The position numbers were made by a program, and so were the translations under genes. Shown piece after piece: positions 45,531-57,096 of a stretch of 64,000 nucleotides of DNA. How positions within the stretch are numbered: the first letter of the stretch is position 1; the number at the start of each line of letters is the position of its first letter. The DNA comes from Heliopora coerulea. Taxonomy: Eukaryota; Cnidaria; Anthozoa; Scleralcyonacea; Helioporidae. The notes beneath the pieces are model-generated. The model did no database searches. It saw nothing but the letters and a program-made list of their open reading frames with translations, and was not told the DNA's origin. The stretch covers positions 1,913,001 through 1,977,000 of the forward strand of contig JASJOG010000034.1 of the NCBI GenBank assembly GCA_030142905.1. Reading direction: 5' to 3'.

Positions 45531-48510
45531 ATCCTAGGTTTTCGTCTGGGAGTATGGTCTCTGCGTCTTGCTGGATGAAAATATCGTAAGACTGACAAAA
45601 AAAAAAGAATAAAAAGAATAATGCGGGATATAGGTAAGCAGCTGACTATTGAAAAAATAAATTTATTTTCTCGCCTGGGATGTAGTCAGGATTTTACAGG
45701 TGCCGCGGAGCGGGTTTTTAAGGGGGGGCTAAAGGGAATGAACGGATGTCTTTCAATTCGCGCGAAAATTTTTATGGAGTCAAGAGGCATACGGTCACGT
45801 AAATGAAATCACTAAAGCACTAAAACAATAATTCTTGCATTTTAAGAGATGTTTTAATTAACAAACAATTATTATCACAACCATCATAATATTCGGTTTG
45901 ATAAACAAATCGTGAAATGTAACAAGTATAAATGTAGTATATAATACAAAATAATTAAATGCAAACGCAATATGTATGGTTCTCAGCACAAACCAAGATT
46001 TGTATTTTAGTAAAGTTGAAAATCGTCAACTTAAATGTCTTTGTACAATGTCGCTGGCTTTACCGATTCTATCGCTTGATTATTTTGTGATGCTACTTCG
46101 GGATTCTTGGACACATGGTGCAACAGGAAAAGCTCTAGTTTCTTGGCTAGACTAACAGACCGAAACTGATGTTGTTCAATGTGTTTTGTTTTTTCATATT
46201 CTTATGTATCTTTTAATCTGTAGACACAAATAAGAGGGCATAAACTGATGCGTTACACTTTGTTATAAAAAGGTATTTCTTTTTAATAGGGGCACTTTTC
46301 ATGCTTGAAAAGGGCACTTTTTGCGGTTTCAAAAAGGTTGGAGGGGAACAATGGTTTTGACCACCCTTGGTTTGGGATTGTTTAAATTTTTGCGATGCTT
46401 TGGACTACATTTTAAAATTAGCAGTTTATACATGCAATCTATTAACATTTAGGGTTTTTTTTTTGGTGGCGAATTCCGTTTTCTGAATATTAAATTATTT
46501 TTCTTGGGATAAAAAGTGGGGGGCTAAAGCCCCCCCCCCAGCTCCCCCGTCCCTCCGCGGCCCCTGTACAATGAATATAACATATTACTAAACAAACCAT
46601 GTCGTACATATTTATCATATTCTTTTTATCGTTTAGCATTCGCGACACTGTTAACGAGACTGTAAATGCTGCTGTCAGGTTGAGAGTAAGAAATGTTCAC
46701 AAGGATTTATCTGAAGTTGTTTTAGAAGGTGCGTACGTGGTTTAGTTTAAGACAATCAATTTAAGTAACAACATGCACTTATCCAAAAACAAATATTTGT
46801 GGGGACATCGGTTTCACTTAAGTTTTGGACGCGTCTTCTAAGATAGATTCCTTTACTTATAGCTGCATTGAAGAGCCATTTCCCGACTCGAAAAAAGTGT
46901 TTCAAACGAGCTAGGGCTGGTGTAGGAAAACGGCATCAAAAGATACAAAGGAAAAGACAAAGAAAACAAAATGTAAGTACACCGTAGAACTTCATTACTT
47001 GCGTGCCTACCGAACAATGAACGACTATTTGATGTGCTTCTGGCAAAGCTCGATGCAGAACTGATTAAGAAAAGGATGAACAGGTATTACTAGCCATTGC
47101 GTGATAAGCCAATATGGCCGTAAGCAATATGCTGATAAACGATCGAAAACTGCCATTACTACACGGTTAAAGTTAGTTCGATTCCTGCACTAGCTGTATA
47201 AAAGTTTCTCAACTCCGACCACAATGAAGCAAAAAGCATGCAACTGTATGACAAGGCTGAAGTCAGTATATCATCGAGTAAATTACTTGGCAGTATCTTT
47301 TCTGACAAGTGCGCGGAAGGAAGCAAGTCTGGACAAATGACAAAGTTAAAAAAAAAAACAACTAAAAGAATGTGGACTTATTAAATTGTAACCGAAACTC
47401 GAAAGTCAAATAGATTTCAAGTTTTTATACCCTACAGAAAATTTAACTCCCTAGCTGTTGCAGTATCACCGGTTTTACCGTATTGCTACAAATCTGAATG
47501 ATTATATGGTTGTGTAACGGTGTTGTTACACAGGACAACTTATAACTTTGTTTTTTTTTTAATGCAACATATTACCGTCAAAAAATTGCGCTAAAAATTG
47601 TTCATATAAAAGGCATATTACTCGCATTAATTTTTATCTGCAATAGCCCTTGACTTAAAAATCGTCGTTAACAACCGTCTTGTGTAACTAATGTATATCA
47701 GTTTCATCGGCTTAATTTGATCAATAGCCGAGAAATTAAGAGTAAGACGTGCGGTAAATGGGTTGATGGATTCAGTTAAGAGATCTAAAAACCATAAATA
47801 TAGCCGTAGTCTTAGCCAGACAAACGTAAAGGGGGATAACTATACATATGTTCACTCAAAAACATCCTCAGGGTATATTATGAAACGACAATTTCACAAT
47901 TAACCTATACTGCCGAAGTCAACTAGAAAAGTTGACCCAAGCGGGATTTGAACTCGCACCTTCGGTCGAGCGGCGGACTGGTATCCCAAAGGTGCGAGCG
48001 GAAATCCCGCTCGACTCAACTTTTTCTAGTTGACTTCGGCATTGTATGTTAATTGTGAAGTGTTGGTTTCATATGTTTACTCCTTACATCTAAATAAATA
48101 TATGCTGATAATTTTTTTCTACTTTTTAGCTTCTGAAGTCGCGGTTGAAAGCTAATCGGCTGTCAACCTCACTAACAGATACGGAAAGAACAAAGATAAA
48201 AAGTACTCTAGCTGCGGACTTTGTGTCGTCAGAAGAATCCGTGTCTGACGATGGTGTAAACGATTGGCCGCAAAATCAAAGCGGGTCAGATGAAGAAAGT
48301 GCAACGCAAATTACCAGGAGAAAAATTCTTATGAAAAGACCATTGCCTTGGCGAAGTGAAATGGCAAATGGATATATGGAAAGTTTGGATCGAAAGACTA
48401 AACGCCGGCTGTCGGACCGAAGCCACACAATGCTTCTCGAGCGTAGAATTGGTGCACCATCTACACGTCAACCTCCTGCAGAAACCCCTGAATGGGCAAT
48501 TCATGGTTAA
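44918..48510 (+). CDS. uncharacterised basic/acidic protein, five exons proposed
   Basis: The strongest part is three exons with matching phases and good sites: 46637-46728, 46863-46972 and 48130-48510 (stop TAA at 48508). They encode IRDTVNETVNAAVRLRVRN, then a very basic stretch (KRHQKIQRKRQRKQN, a likely nuclear signal), then an acidic serine-rich segment (SSEESVSDDG, GSDEES) and a C-terminus with LPWRSEMANGYMESLD and ETPEWAIHG. An exon at 45538-45585 and another at 44918-44997 (ATG 44918) join in frame, giving 236 residues. The 5' end is less certain because the 44918 exon overlaps the P2RX7_C-like remnant in another frame. I do not recognise the family. Similar C-termini may belong to multicopy cnidarian proteins. 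Confidence 0.65.
45102..45525. repeat. tandem duplication, two units of about 215-225 bp
   Basis: The unit from about 45108 and the unit from about 45328 share AATTGCAG, CACAACTGCTTCGGAATGCA, GACAGCGATCAA, AGCTGCGTCACATT and TATTAAAGATATAA in the same order. The duplication includes the acceptor site and the cysteine-rich segment. Confidence 0.8.
45697..46566. mobile_element. possible hAT-type element in an intron
   Basis: The left end CAGGTGCCGCGGAGCGGG and right end CCCTCCGCGGCCCCTG are inverted, each followed inward by GGGGGGCTAAAG-like sequence. No 8-bp target duplication is preserved, so the limits are tentative. Confidence 0.5.
47877..48074. mobile_element. tRNA-derived foldback element
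   Basis: A palindrome of about 198 bp has outer arms TTTCACAATTAACCTATACT and the matching inverse ending at 48074. The middle arms TGCCGAAGTCAACTAGAAAA and TTTTCTAGTTGACTTCGGCA are perfect inverses. The inner arms contain GCGGGATTTGAACTCGCACC, the complement of a tRNA TPsiC arm (GGTGCGAGTTCAAATCCCGC), and GGTGCGAGCGGAAATCCCGC. So a tRNA-like half seems to be present twice, inverted. It lies 55 bp before the exon acceptor at 48129. Confidence 0.7.
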
Positions 48511-49828
48511 TAATAATATAACTTTGTTATATAAAATTATTTGTCGTTGTATAACTTTAAGAGAAAATTGAAATAAAAACTTTCAACAAAAATCAATGAT
48601 GTTAAAATGTAAATTCAATAAACTAACCCGGGGTCTGGATCAACCATAAAAATGATTAAATCTTTGGCAAATGTTTAGTGGGGAATGGTATTTCGAACTG
48701 CAACCATAAAGTTTACACAAAGTTAAACGTACAATTTGGAACATATTTGTCATATATGTAACTCACAGAAAACTTAAGTTTAAGTATAGATTATATGAGG
48801 GTTAAATATGTAATGACAACATAGTTCCCCCAATATTTAAACCGTGTGAGAATAGAGGATAAATCAGAATTTGGTAAAAATGCAACCCAGTTTGCATAAC
48901 AAAGGCGTTATTTCAATTTTGCCAGATATTTACCCATATGCAAATTCAGAGCTTATCCAAGGTTAACTACGCATTTATGAAGCGTAAATATGTAAGGATA
49001 ACATTATAGCTTCTCTCACATTTGGCCCAATCAAGAATAAAGGATGAATCGACATTGGGGCAAATATACATCTCGGCATAACATTGGTGTTATTTCGATT
49101 AGGAACAGTTTTTCATAAAGGACAATATCGTAGAAAAAACCAATTAAACCACAAATTTGCCGTACTGGATACTTCGGGACATACGGACTTTACCACTTTT
49201 GTCAATGTGACAAATGTGTATGTAAATACGATATATGACCAAAGGGCAAATTTAAGGCATAGCTGAGTGTAATCAATATTACGCTAAATATTGGTAATAC
49301 ATTTGCCTGTGTAACAAATCTGTCTTTTCGTGCAATGCCTGAAAATCTTCCCAACATTTATATCTGGAAAAACTAGAGGGTGACGCACACAATTGAACCA
49401 CGGTTTGATGACAAAAATTGGATCCCACAACAGCAAACAAAAGTAATATGAACTACACCTGAATAATAATATTTTTATTCTTCACATTGATCATTTTAAA
49501 AATGACAAAGTCACGAAACTTTCTTTTGCTAATACATAGGTTTGATATTGTGGTTTATATTTACAAATTGGTTACAGTAGTGATCTAACTACGATTACAA
49601 ACATGGACTTCGGTTGCAATTAAGTTCGATTCAAGGAATTCCTGGTTATCAATATGATTTATACTACCTACAAATTAAGGTTAATCATAATGGAAACTTT
49701 GCGGTGAGGAGTTTTTGTGACGGTAACGTTATTGCTGCCGACCTTGAATCACTTGTCCAGATCAGTTGTCGCCTTCGCTCGGTGGCGAAGCTAATTATAG
49801 TTATCCAAAAATTCTATGTAAATTCAAC
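48511..49828. other. no recognisable gene
   Basis: AT-rich sequence downstream of the 48510 stop. AATAAA at 48572 could be the poly(A) signal of the preceding gene. Loosely repeated TGTAA(C/G)(A/G)A-type words occur, but no features I can name. Confidence 0.5.
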
Positions 49829-50180
49829 CAGGGGTGGCACCAGAGGGGGTGAGGGGGGCCACATCCCTCCTTCGGGGAACCTTTGCCGCCTGTCGGGGGA
49901 AAAATTAACAATTCGTCGGGGAATTTTCACTGATGATAATACTTTTATACACTGTACAAACTATGAGTACTTGTTTTATTGATTTTGTCAAGAAAGATAA
50001 TAGACTCTTCTCTTCATGTCAAATCTAAAAGCAAACTGTTTCTGGTCAGTTGTCGCGATTATTCTTGCGAAAAATAACATGTTTTCGACCTTCAAAGAAG
50101 GAATTATAAAGGGGCGTGGTCCTAAACCTCCAGTCGGGGACTTTAGTCCGTGCATCGGGGAATACTAGGCGCCACCTTTG
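49829..50180. mobile_element. hAT-type MITE
   Basis: The ends CAGGGGTGGCACC and GGCGCCACCTTTG are inverted. Flanking 8-mers aattcaac (49821-49828) and agtttaac (50181-50188) match at six of eight positions. The inside has CTGTCGGGGGAAAAATTAAC. A truncated sister copy lies at 43411. Confidence 0.7.
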
Positions 50181-52045
50181 AGTTTAACAAAGCCTATGCA
50201 TAGCAACAGATGATGAAATACAAAATCAAAATGATCAACGATATTCAGGTATCAAGTCATATACATCAACCAACGCAATGGTTAAATAAAATGCAATAAT
50301 TGGTGGACAAGCTAGTGGTTGTGGGAAGTACGATTAGAAAATGCAACAAAAATGCCTGTCGATGTATGTTTTGCTTGATGTCTAAATTTTATATTTGCAT
50401 GGGATGAACTGTTGCTACGCATAGATAATCTTAAATTTGCATAGCACATTGAACTCTAAAAAGACTGGAACGATACCTCATCATACCTGGCCTAACGACT
50501 AAATGAATCCGATATGGCGGCAGCCATGTAGGTCAGAAACACTCGTGGGGAAAAGTTGTATTGAACCTTTACTTTCCATTGACAGTTAACTCTGACAAAT
50601 ATGCAGTCCTACCGACATTGTCCTCTACTTACTAAAGATAAAAAAGAAAACTGTCAAAAAATCCGTTTTGAAATCCTACGTTTTTCGCAATAGGTTACGT
50701 GTTTTATAGTGTAGGGGACTGGGATGACCTACAAATGTTACACAATGTTACAAAATGTTAGCCTCCATGTTGGCTTCAAAATACAGTTTGCAGGTATCGT
50801 TACAATCTTTTTAGAGTTCAATGCACAGCATGACCATTTGCTATGCTTAGCTTTGCCACTGCCTTCACTTTGTATTTTTTCTCATTTTCCTTGGCTTTGG
50901 CCAACCAAATACTATATGGGGTATTAAGCAATTTATAGTCAGCTAAAACAACGTGAGAGTAAGATTTACGCAGTCAATTTTCTGCAGTGTTATTGTTGAA
51001 AATTGAAAACTTATTAGTAGTGAAATCGCCGGTGGTTTAGCCGGCCATTAGAAATCACCAGTAAAATAACGCATTACAAATCGTCAGCGTGCAAAAAGAT
51101 TTAAATAACTTAACAAATGAACAGTCAAGAGAACGAAAAAATTTGAAATGAAACCCCGGATATATGGTAAGAAATTCTGTCATCATTTAGTGTTTGGAAC
51201 CTGATAAAAGGCACCGGCACAAGATGCTATAACCTCTCAACATGGCAGCTCTAATTACATTACATGCTCCATATTCCCCACAAACTGTCCCATTAATTTT
51301 TGGGATAACAGAGCTCCATGTTTTTTTTGTTAAAAATTTGAATAATTAAGGTTTAAGGCACGTCACTCAGAGAGCGCGTCTTCGGTATTTATTTTGCTTT
51401 ACTTCGATAACAAGGAACGAGAAAGTAAGCTTTGCTACGACATGACGTAGTTTCACGTGGTATTGAACAACCAATCCGGAGTCACAGAGCAGTTCAGTGT
51501 ACGAAAATTGAATATTAAATGATTATTAATATTAAACTTTGATTATTCAAATAGTAGTTCGTCAGAAAGAAAAGATCAATTTGCAGATGTGTTTTAGTCA
51601 TCGCGCGAAATCACGACAAAGCTATTAGACAATGTGTCACGTGGTAGCTTTGTTGTTTGTCAGAACCTAAACGGGGAAAACTGGGTTAAGAGCAGTTTGG
51701 CAGACCCCTAAATTAATAAGGCAATCGCGGGCTCAACTTACCTAACCTAACCTAATCTTTGCACTAACTCTAATAGGGCAGCGGTTTGTTAGGGCCCGCT
51801 AAGCTGCACTCTAGCCGCCAAAGTCAATCGTACATGTGAAAAACAGAAAAGAATCTTTTCCTAAGTCAAAAACATATCCCGGCTTTTGTTAAAAAAAGTC
51901 ATGGTCAAAGTTGGAAATTTACCCTTTCATACTAGTGTTTTGTTTTTTTGTTTTTTTGCTTTTTTACTGCCGTTCTTTGTCCTATTTTTGTTTTTAACCT
52001 TGTTCATTCTTTTCTACTGTTGTAATTTTATGCAGTAGCAAAAAA
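50181..52045. other. no recognisable gene
   Basis: Intergenic sequence between a plus-strand gene and the 3' end of the minus-strand metalloproteinase. Only short unconvincing open frames are present. Poly-T stretches occur at 51945-51965. Confidence 0.5.
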
Positions 52046-55000
52046 TTAACAAATATTTCGAAACAAATCAGTCAAAATGCCGGCGGGGTAATATCTCTTT
52101 GACTGTGTACTGTAAATAAAATATTCTTTACCCTTGATAAAGTAGAACCTTTTTTCGTCGAAATTATAGTATGCTGCATCTAGGTAACTGGGAACGCCCG
52201 GAAAATCTGTGTCAATTGGTTTGGGGTAACCGGGATATAATCTACTGTACCAATTGTCATATTTGTAGTACTGCGAACCTTTAAAAAAATGGTACAAATG
52301 GTCATTATGAGGGTCTACAAAGGCTGTATCGGGGGCTCCCACATGCATAAGGAATCTGAATACCCTCGATGGATAAATATAATGATTACCGATCGCAAAT
52401 GGATAGCCCCTAACGTCATCAAAAGCGAGATACTCTTTATTGTTCATAAACGTAATAGTATCGTAGTCGTACTCCTCGAAGACAGCTTTAAATGGATGTT
52501 TGCCATATAGTTTGTGGTTGAATCGGTGGCCAATTTGTTGAGGATATCCAGGGTTTACCTGTTTAGATTGAAGATCCACCTCCCAAACCAAATCGTTCTT
52601 AAACACGTAGACAAAAGTTCGAGGCCAAGTGTGCTTCGGGGCCATAACGGCATCGATGTTTTCGGTGTGACATTTCCCTACAATAGAAACCACAGAAAAT
52701 GATGAATCATATTAACAGTGGCCGAGGTAATGGTCACATGGGCTGTGATTGCCCCTCCCCCAACGATTTTATGACCATTAAAACGCCAGATCTTATGAGA
52801 AATACATAAGTGCGGGCACCAGACCCGTGGTACTGAAACGGCTGGAGAATTAGCGGGAAACTCGATTTGTAAAAGCTCCTAAGGCTAACGCCAATGGAAC
52901 TTCCACAAATCTTCCCTTGGGGAAATTTATTCACTAACTTTGTTAAGGTCATGGTCATTAGCGAGCACCGCATATAAATATTAGTGGGGGTAGCGCCACT
53001 CGCTAGATCACACCAAAACGATTGTGATCAGTGGCGGCGCCAGCCGTCAATGGGTGGGGGGGGGGGGAAAATCGGCAGGGTCTGATATTTCACAAGAGGT
53101 GTTCCACTGACAAGGACCTTCATGATAATCAGAGTGACCTTGGAATAATGAATGAAGTTCTGTGGACTCGCTCAGTGAAGATAGTGGCGATGAAATTTTT
53201 AATTTCCAAGAAAAGGACGTCATTCAAAACTTTAAACACCCCCATTAACATTTCTCGAATTTCGACGAAACCATAAATCGATCTGGACGAGAAGTAGGGA
53301 GACTTGTCTCCCCAGTCCCCCCGTGGTGCCGCCACTGATTGTGATAGGTAGCGCTGCTTTTGCCTGACAAGCGACGAGACGGATACCGTCGAAAGGTGCC
53401 AGAAATCATTCGCCGTAAGTAGCACATTACACAGACATTTGTACCAACCAATACGTGATTGTTCCTGGTGTGTGCTATGTATTAACAAAAACAACCTTAC
53501 TGGGATATTTTTGTTGACACTCATTAATTTTGCTGATATCCAACTGTAAAGCCATCACCGTGCAGTAACGGTACAGCTACAGCGTTAAATAACCACAAAA
53601 GAATGTCACTGGAACCTAATCTCTTTTTGCGACAATTTGCGAGTCTCGTACCCAGGAAGTGCGAGAAAGCTGCGCAGTTTGAGCGCATTAAGCCTATTTT
53701 CCACTAGGCGGAATTTTTCCCTCGAAATGTATTTTCCGCCGGAAAATTTTCCGAGCGAAAACGCATCTTCAATTTCCACATACGCTCAGCAGCGATCGAA
53801 AAATAGAGTCCGCCAAATTTGAAAGATCAAAAAACAAAGATGGCGCCCATAAGACGACAACACTTGCAAAGGCTATTAATTTTAATTTTACTTCGAAGGA
53901 GACTTCGCCGTCAAAATGAGAGGTACAAGGAAAGGTTTTGAGTGCGAAAAATATACGAGCAACGCAACTTTGTGGTTGTTGTTGTTGGGCTGAACAAACA
54001 AATTCATTTAAAGAATTTACATCCAGTGTACTCAGTCCATCCACACTTTGAGAATTTCCTGACAAGCGAAGCAATTCTTTTAACGAGTTAATACCAAAGC
54101 TACTCATGCGAGCATCACCTTTCATGTTGTTTTCCTTTCCTTGCGACCTGATTAGTTATTTCACTTTAGCGGAATTGCGGAGGCGGAAAAAGTCGGATCG
54201 TTTTCAACTTCATCGCGACAACGCCAATGCTGCCAAGCGGAAAAATGAATAGCTACTGCGCATGCCCAATATTGATTTTCGGGCGGAAAGTGCATTTCGA
54301 GCGAAAAATTCCGCCTAGTGGAAAATAGGCTTTAAGGCCCTCGGGGCGGACGCCACAAGAGAAATTCCTAGCACCAATCAACTTAAAGGTCAAGAATACG
54401 ATTGGAGACTCCATTGGTCACTGTGTTGCTTACAAATACATCTTAAGGCATCTAATTTGTATGTTTCTGAAACACAGAAGTTTGAAAAAGTTGAGTATCT
54501 CTGGAAAGAGACGAGACAGATAAACCAAGAGCGCCGTTCTTCCTCATTTCAAGTATATTTCTCACATAAGACCAAAATTGGATGGATGATTTTTTTCTTT
54601 CTGGCAATCTAAACATTGTCACTTTCTGCAGAAAGAAACAAATTTCCGCAGCACTCACCATACATAGCTTGGACTCCTTTTATGTCATCGCTGTCCAGAG
54701 TGTTCTTTCCATCGCTTATGGTTGGGTACATCACTGCTTGATAATGTGGGCTATGCCTCAAACCAATGCTGTGTCCGATTTCGTGAATTGCCGTCGACAA
54801 TAAGCTAGCATACTTGTTTGGATCCTTCGTCCAGGGTTCATATTCGTCAAAGTGAATATCACTTCCGGCTTGTGGAAAAAACGCATGTGCCCGAAGTGGC
54901 CCGGCGTCATCAAAGTTTTCTTTGTCTCCATGGTCACCTGGAGGTGAGGCGAATATGATTCGAAACGTTAATTAATAGCTTTATTTTTCGTCTTCTTTTT

Positions 55001-57096
55001 AGCTTGAAACTTGAAGCTTAAAAGAGTTTCTTGCAAATATGGACGTGTTGTACGGAAACTCTTAACGGAACAAAACTTCTAATGATTTGATGAGTAACTA
55101 AGACGGCCTTTTTTAAAATCTGTGCCTAATTTTATCGGATAAGCCATTGAAATATTTAGATAAGGATTGCAATAGGCCTGCAAAACGTTCTCGAGGGGCA
55201 GGTTATTTGTTCAAAAGGTTGATAAACATCAATAAATTCGTAGAAATTGAAGTTTTCTATAAAATTGTTCACTTTTTCTTGGTTGATATGTGCTGTAAAC
55301 CTATAATTTGATCAAGAGTTGCTCAGAAAAGCAGAATTTGCTCGAGGTTGCTAGAAATGCAAAAAGTTCCTCCAAGCGCCAAATGCTGCTCAAAAGTTGC
55401 CGAGCACAATCGGGACAGGCCCAGGGGCCATGGCTCCAGCCTCCTGCTTCCCACGCCCTGGAAATTTCTAAAACCGTACTTAACCACCACGAAGCTGGTT
55501 CAGGCGTATAGGGTTTACAGTTGATATGTTGCACAAACCTACAAGCGATCTACTGGCCATTTTAATCTTTTATGGCGATTTGTTACCGAAATGTCAGTAT
55601 TGATATCGTTTCTGAAGTTTGGCTTTCGTATAATTTAAAGGACAGTCGGATAATCGGACGAAAAGACATCGTACTCATGGAGAATTATCACACTTTACGG
55701 AAGTATCCCAATAGTAAAGATCGCGATTGACAGTACCGCCGCCGAGACGGTGGGGTAGTGGGATCAAATTGACCCCCGACCCGGAAGAAATAAGGGGGTC
55801 CGGAAGAAATCAAGGAGCCCTGTTTGCCGAAAAATTCTATATTGAATTCAAGTATTCTTTTCACTGGTATGAACAACTATATCTTGCGTGCTGACAGTGG
55901 TTCTTCGTAAAATAAGGAAATATGACAATTTTCGAATTCCAACTTGTTCGCTTCCATGTTTCAGACTCAAAAAGATCAGTATACGATTTATATTACGTGA
56001 TGTTTACACTTATGTGACATCTTTGTGTGAGATTTCACTTAAAGTGACACTTTAGAGGATAGACAATGTGGATTCGTCGGCCATGGAGTACTTGATTAAC
56101 TAGATATGAAGGAACGTTTGCAAACCAGGTATAAAATTTTGAGCTTGGCAATTTTCTGTATTTATTGATTTAAACTTGGATGTGCTTTTACTGTTTTGTT
56201 CATTTCTGAAGTTCATACGGCGAGGGGTTAAGTCTATTGCCGAGAATGTTCTTTTGGTAAATTAAAAGTCTCGTGAAAAATTCCGAAAATTAAAGGATTC
56301 TAAGCTTATTCTGCCCGACAGTTATTGAGGTTAATCAAATTAATTTTCGACTGTGGAGAGCTACCAAAATCTCTACCTCTACCCCCCGGGGTCCGCTGCA
56401 GCTCTCGGAGGCACTTGCGATTGACGCCAATTTCAAAGATGCCAAAAATGAAAAATTATTGTCAACAGGAGGAATTCGACGAGTCTAAGGAGTACGTGGT
56501 TGAGGACATTGTAATTGATGATGACCACGTGTATTAAGGCATTCGTAATAAATGAATTATCTTTTTGGTTACCGTAGGATTGGGGCCAAGTGACCGTTTC
56601 TATGCAAGTGTCCTGTTGTAAACGAAGTACAGTTTGGCAAATACGTGAGGTTAAGTGCCTTATAATTGTTAAAACTAGTACCTCTTACGAACTTTATTGC
56701 GATGACAGCTTTGGATGGGTCCGTTACGTAACTGAATTTCAACGTAGAGTGAGAAGACCATACTTTAAAGGCGTTCGTAAGAACTGCTATTTGATCAGAT
56801 TGTGACATTTTCTTGCTGAACACGGTGATAGTCCACGTGACGTCATAATTTCTTAATTTACTTCCCTCTAAAACATATCTTCGTCGACGCAACCTCGTTG
56901 GGTTTTGTTTGCATTTCCATTTACCGTTTGAGGAGCCCAAGTCGTTCTCTCTTACATACAAGGGTCGTCTGAAAATGTCTATAATGGTCTTGGTTCTAGT
57001 TTGACTAGAAGCCGTTGGGACACCAAAGAAGGTCGAGTCGTGTTTGCCAACGAGAGATGTTGTTTGGGAATTTATTTCCAGTGGAAACGAGATTTC
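52046..57096 (-). CDS. MMP: secreted matrix metalloproteinase with hemopexin domain
   Basis: A zinc endopeptidase that would cleave extracellular matrix proteins. Minus-strand exons are 56682-57096 (starts phase 0), 54659-54937 and 52046-52677, and all joins agree in phase. The first carries the end of the pro-domain, a furin-type site (RLRRRR), YVLEGSKL and the start of the catalytic domain. It joins across the splice as IKFVRGDHGD. The second holds HAFFPQAGSDIHFDE, EPWT, the zinc site HEIGHSIGLRHS and the Met-turn AVMYP. The last has four hemopexin blades between two cysteines, KCHTENIDAV near the start and FRNIC at the stop. Against relatives, the expected PRCGVPD switch reads RPLYVREND, so the inhibitory cysteine appears to be lost. 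The exon 5' of 57096 is not located. A candidate signal-peptide exon lies at 61495-61620. Confidence 0.9.
53029..53337. mobile_element. hAT-type MITE with exact 8-bp target duplication
   Basis: The ends CAGTGGCGGCGCCA and TGGTGCCGCCACTG are inverse. Both sides are flanked by attgtgat (53021-53028 and 53338-53345). It is 309 bp, contains a poly-G run at 53057, and lies in an MMP intron. Confidence 0.9.
53691..54331 (+). mobile_element. PIF/Harbinger-like non-autonomous element
   Basis: Long inverted ends, AGCCTATTTTCCACTAGGCG and its inverse, match over about 50 bp and are flanked by TTA on both sides (53688-53690 and 54332-54334), the usual 3-bp target of this superfamily. Inside, from ATG 53841, the plus strand reads MAPIRRQHLQRLLILILLRR and then RYKERF, a stop and VRKIYEQR. 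This resembles the N-terminus of Harbinger nucleases (RRFWVR motif), with tryptophan replaced by a stop. The rest of the nuclease is deleted. It lies in an MMP intron. Confidence 0.75.
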
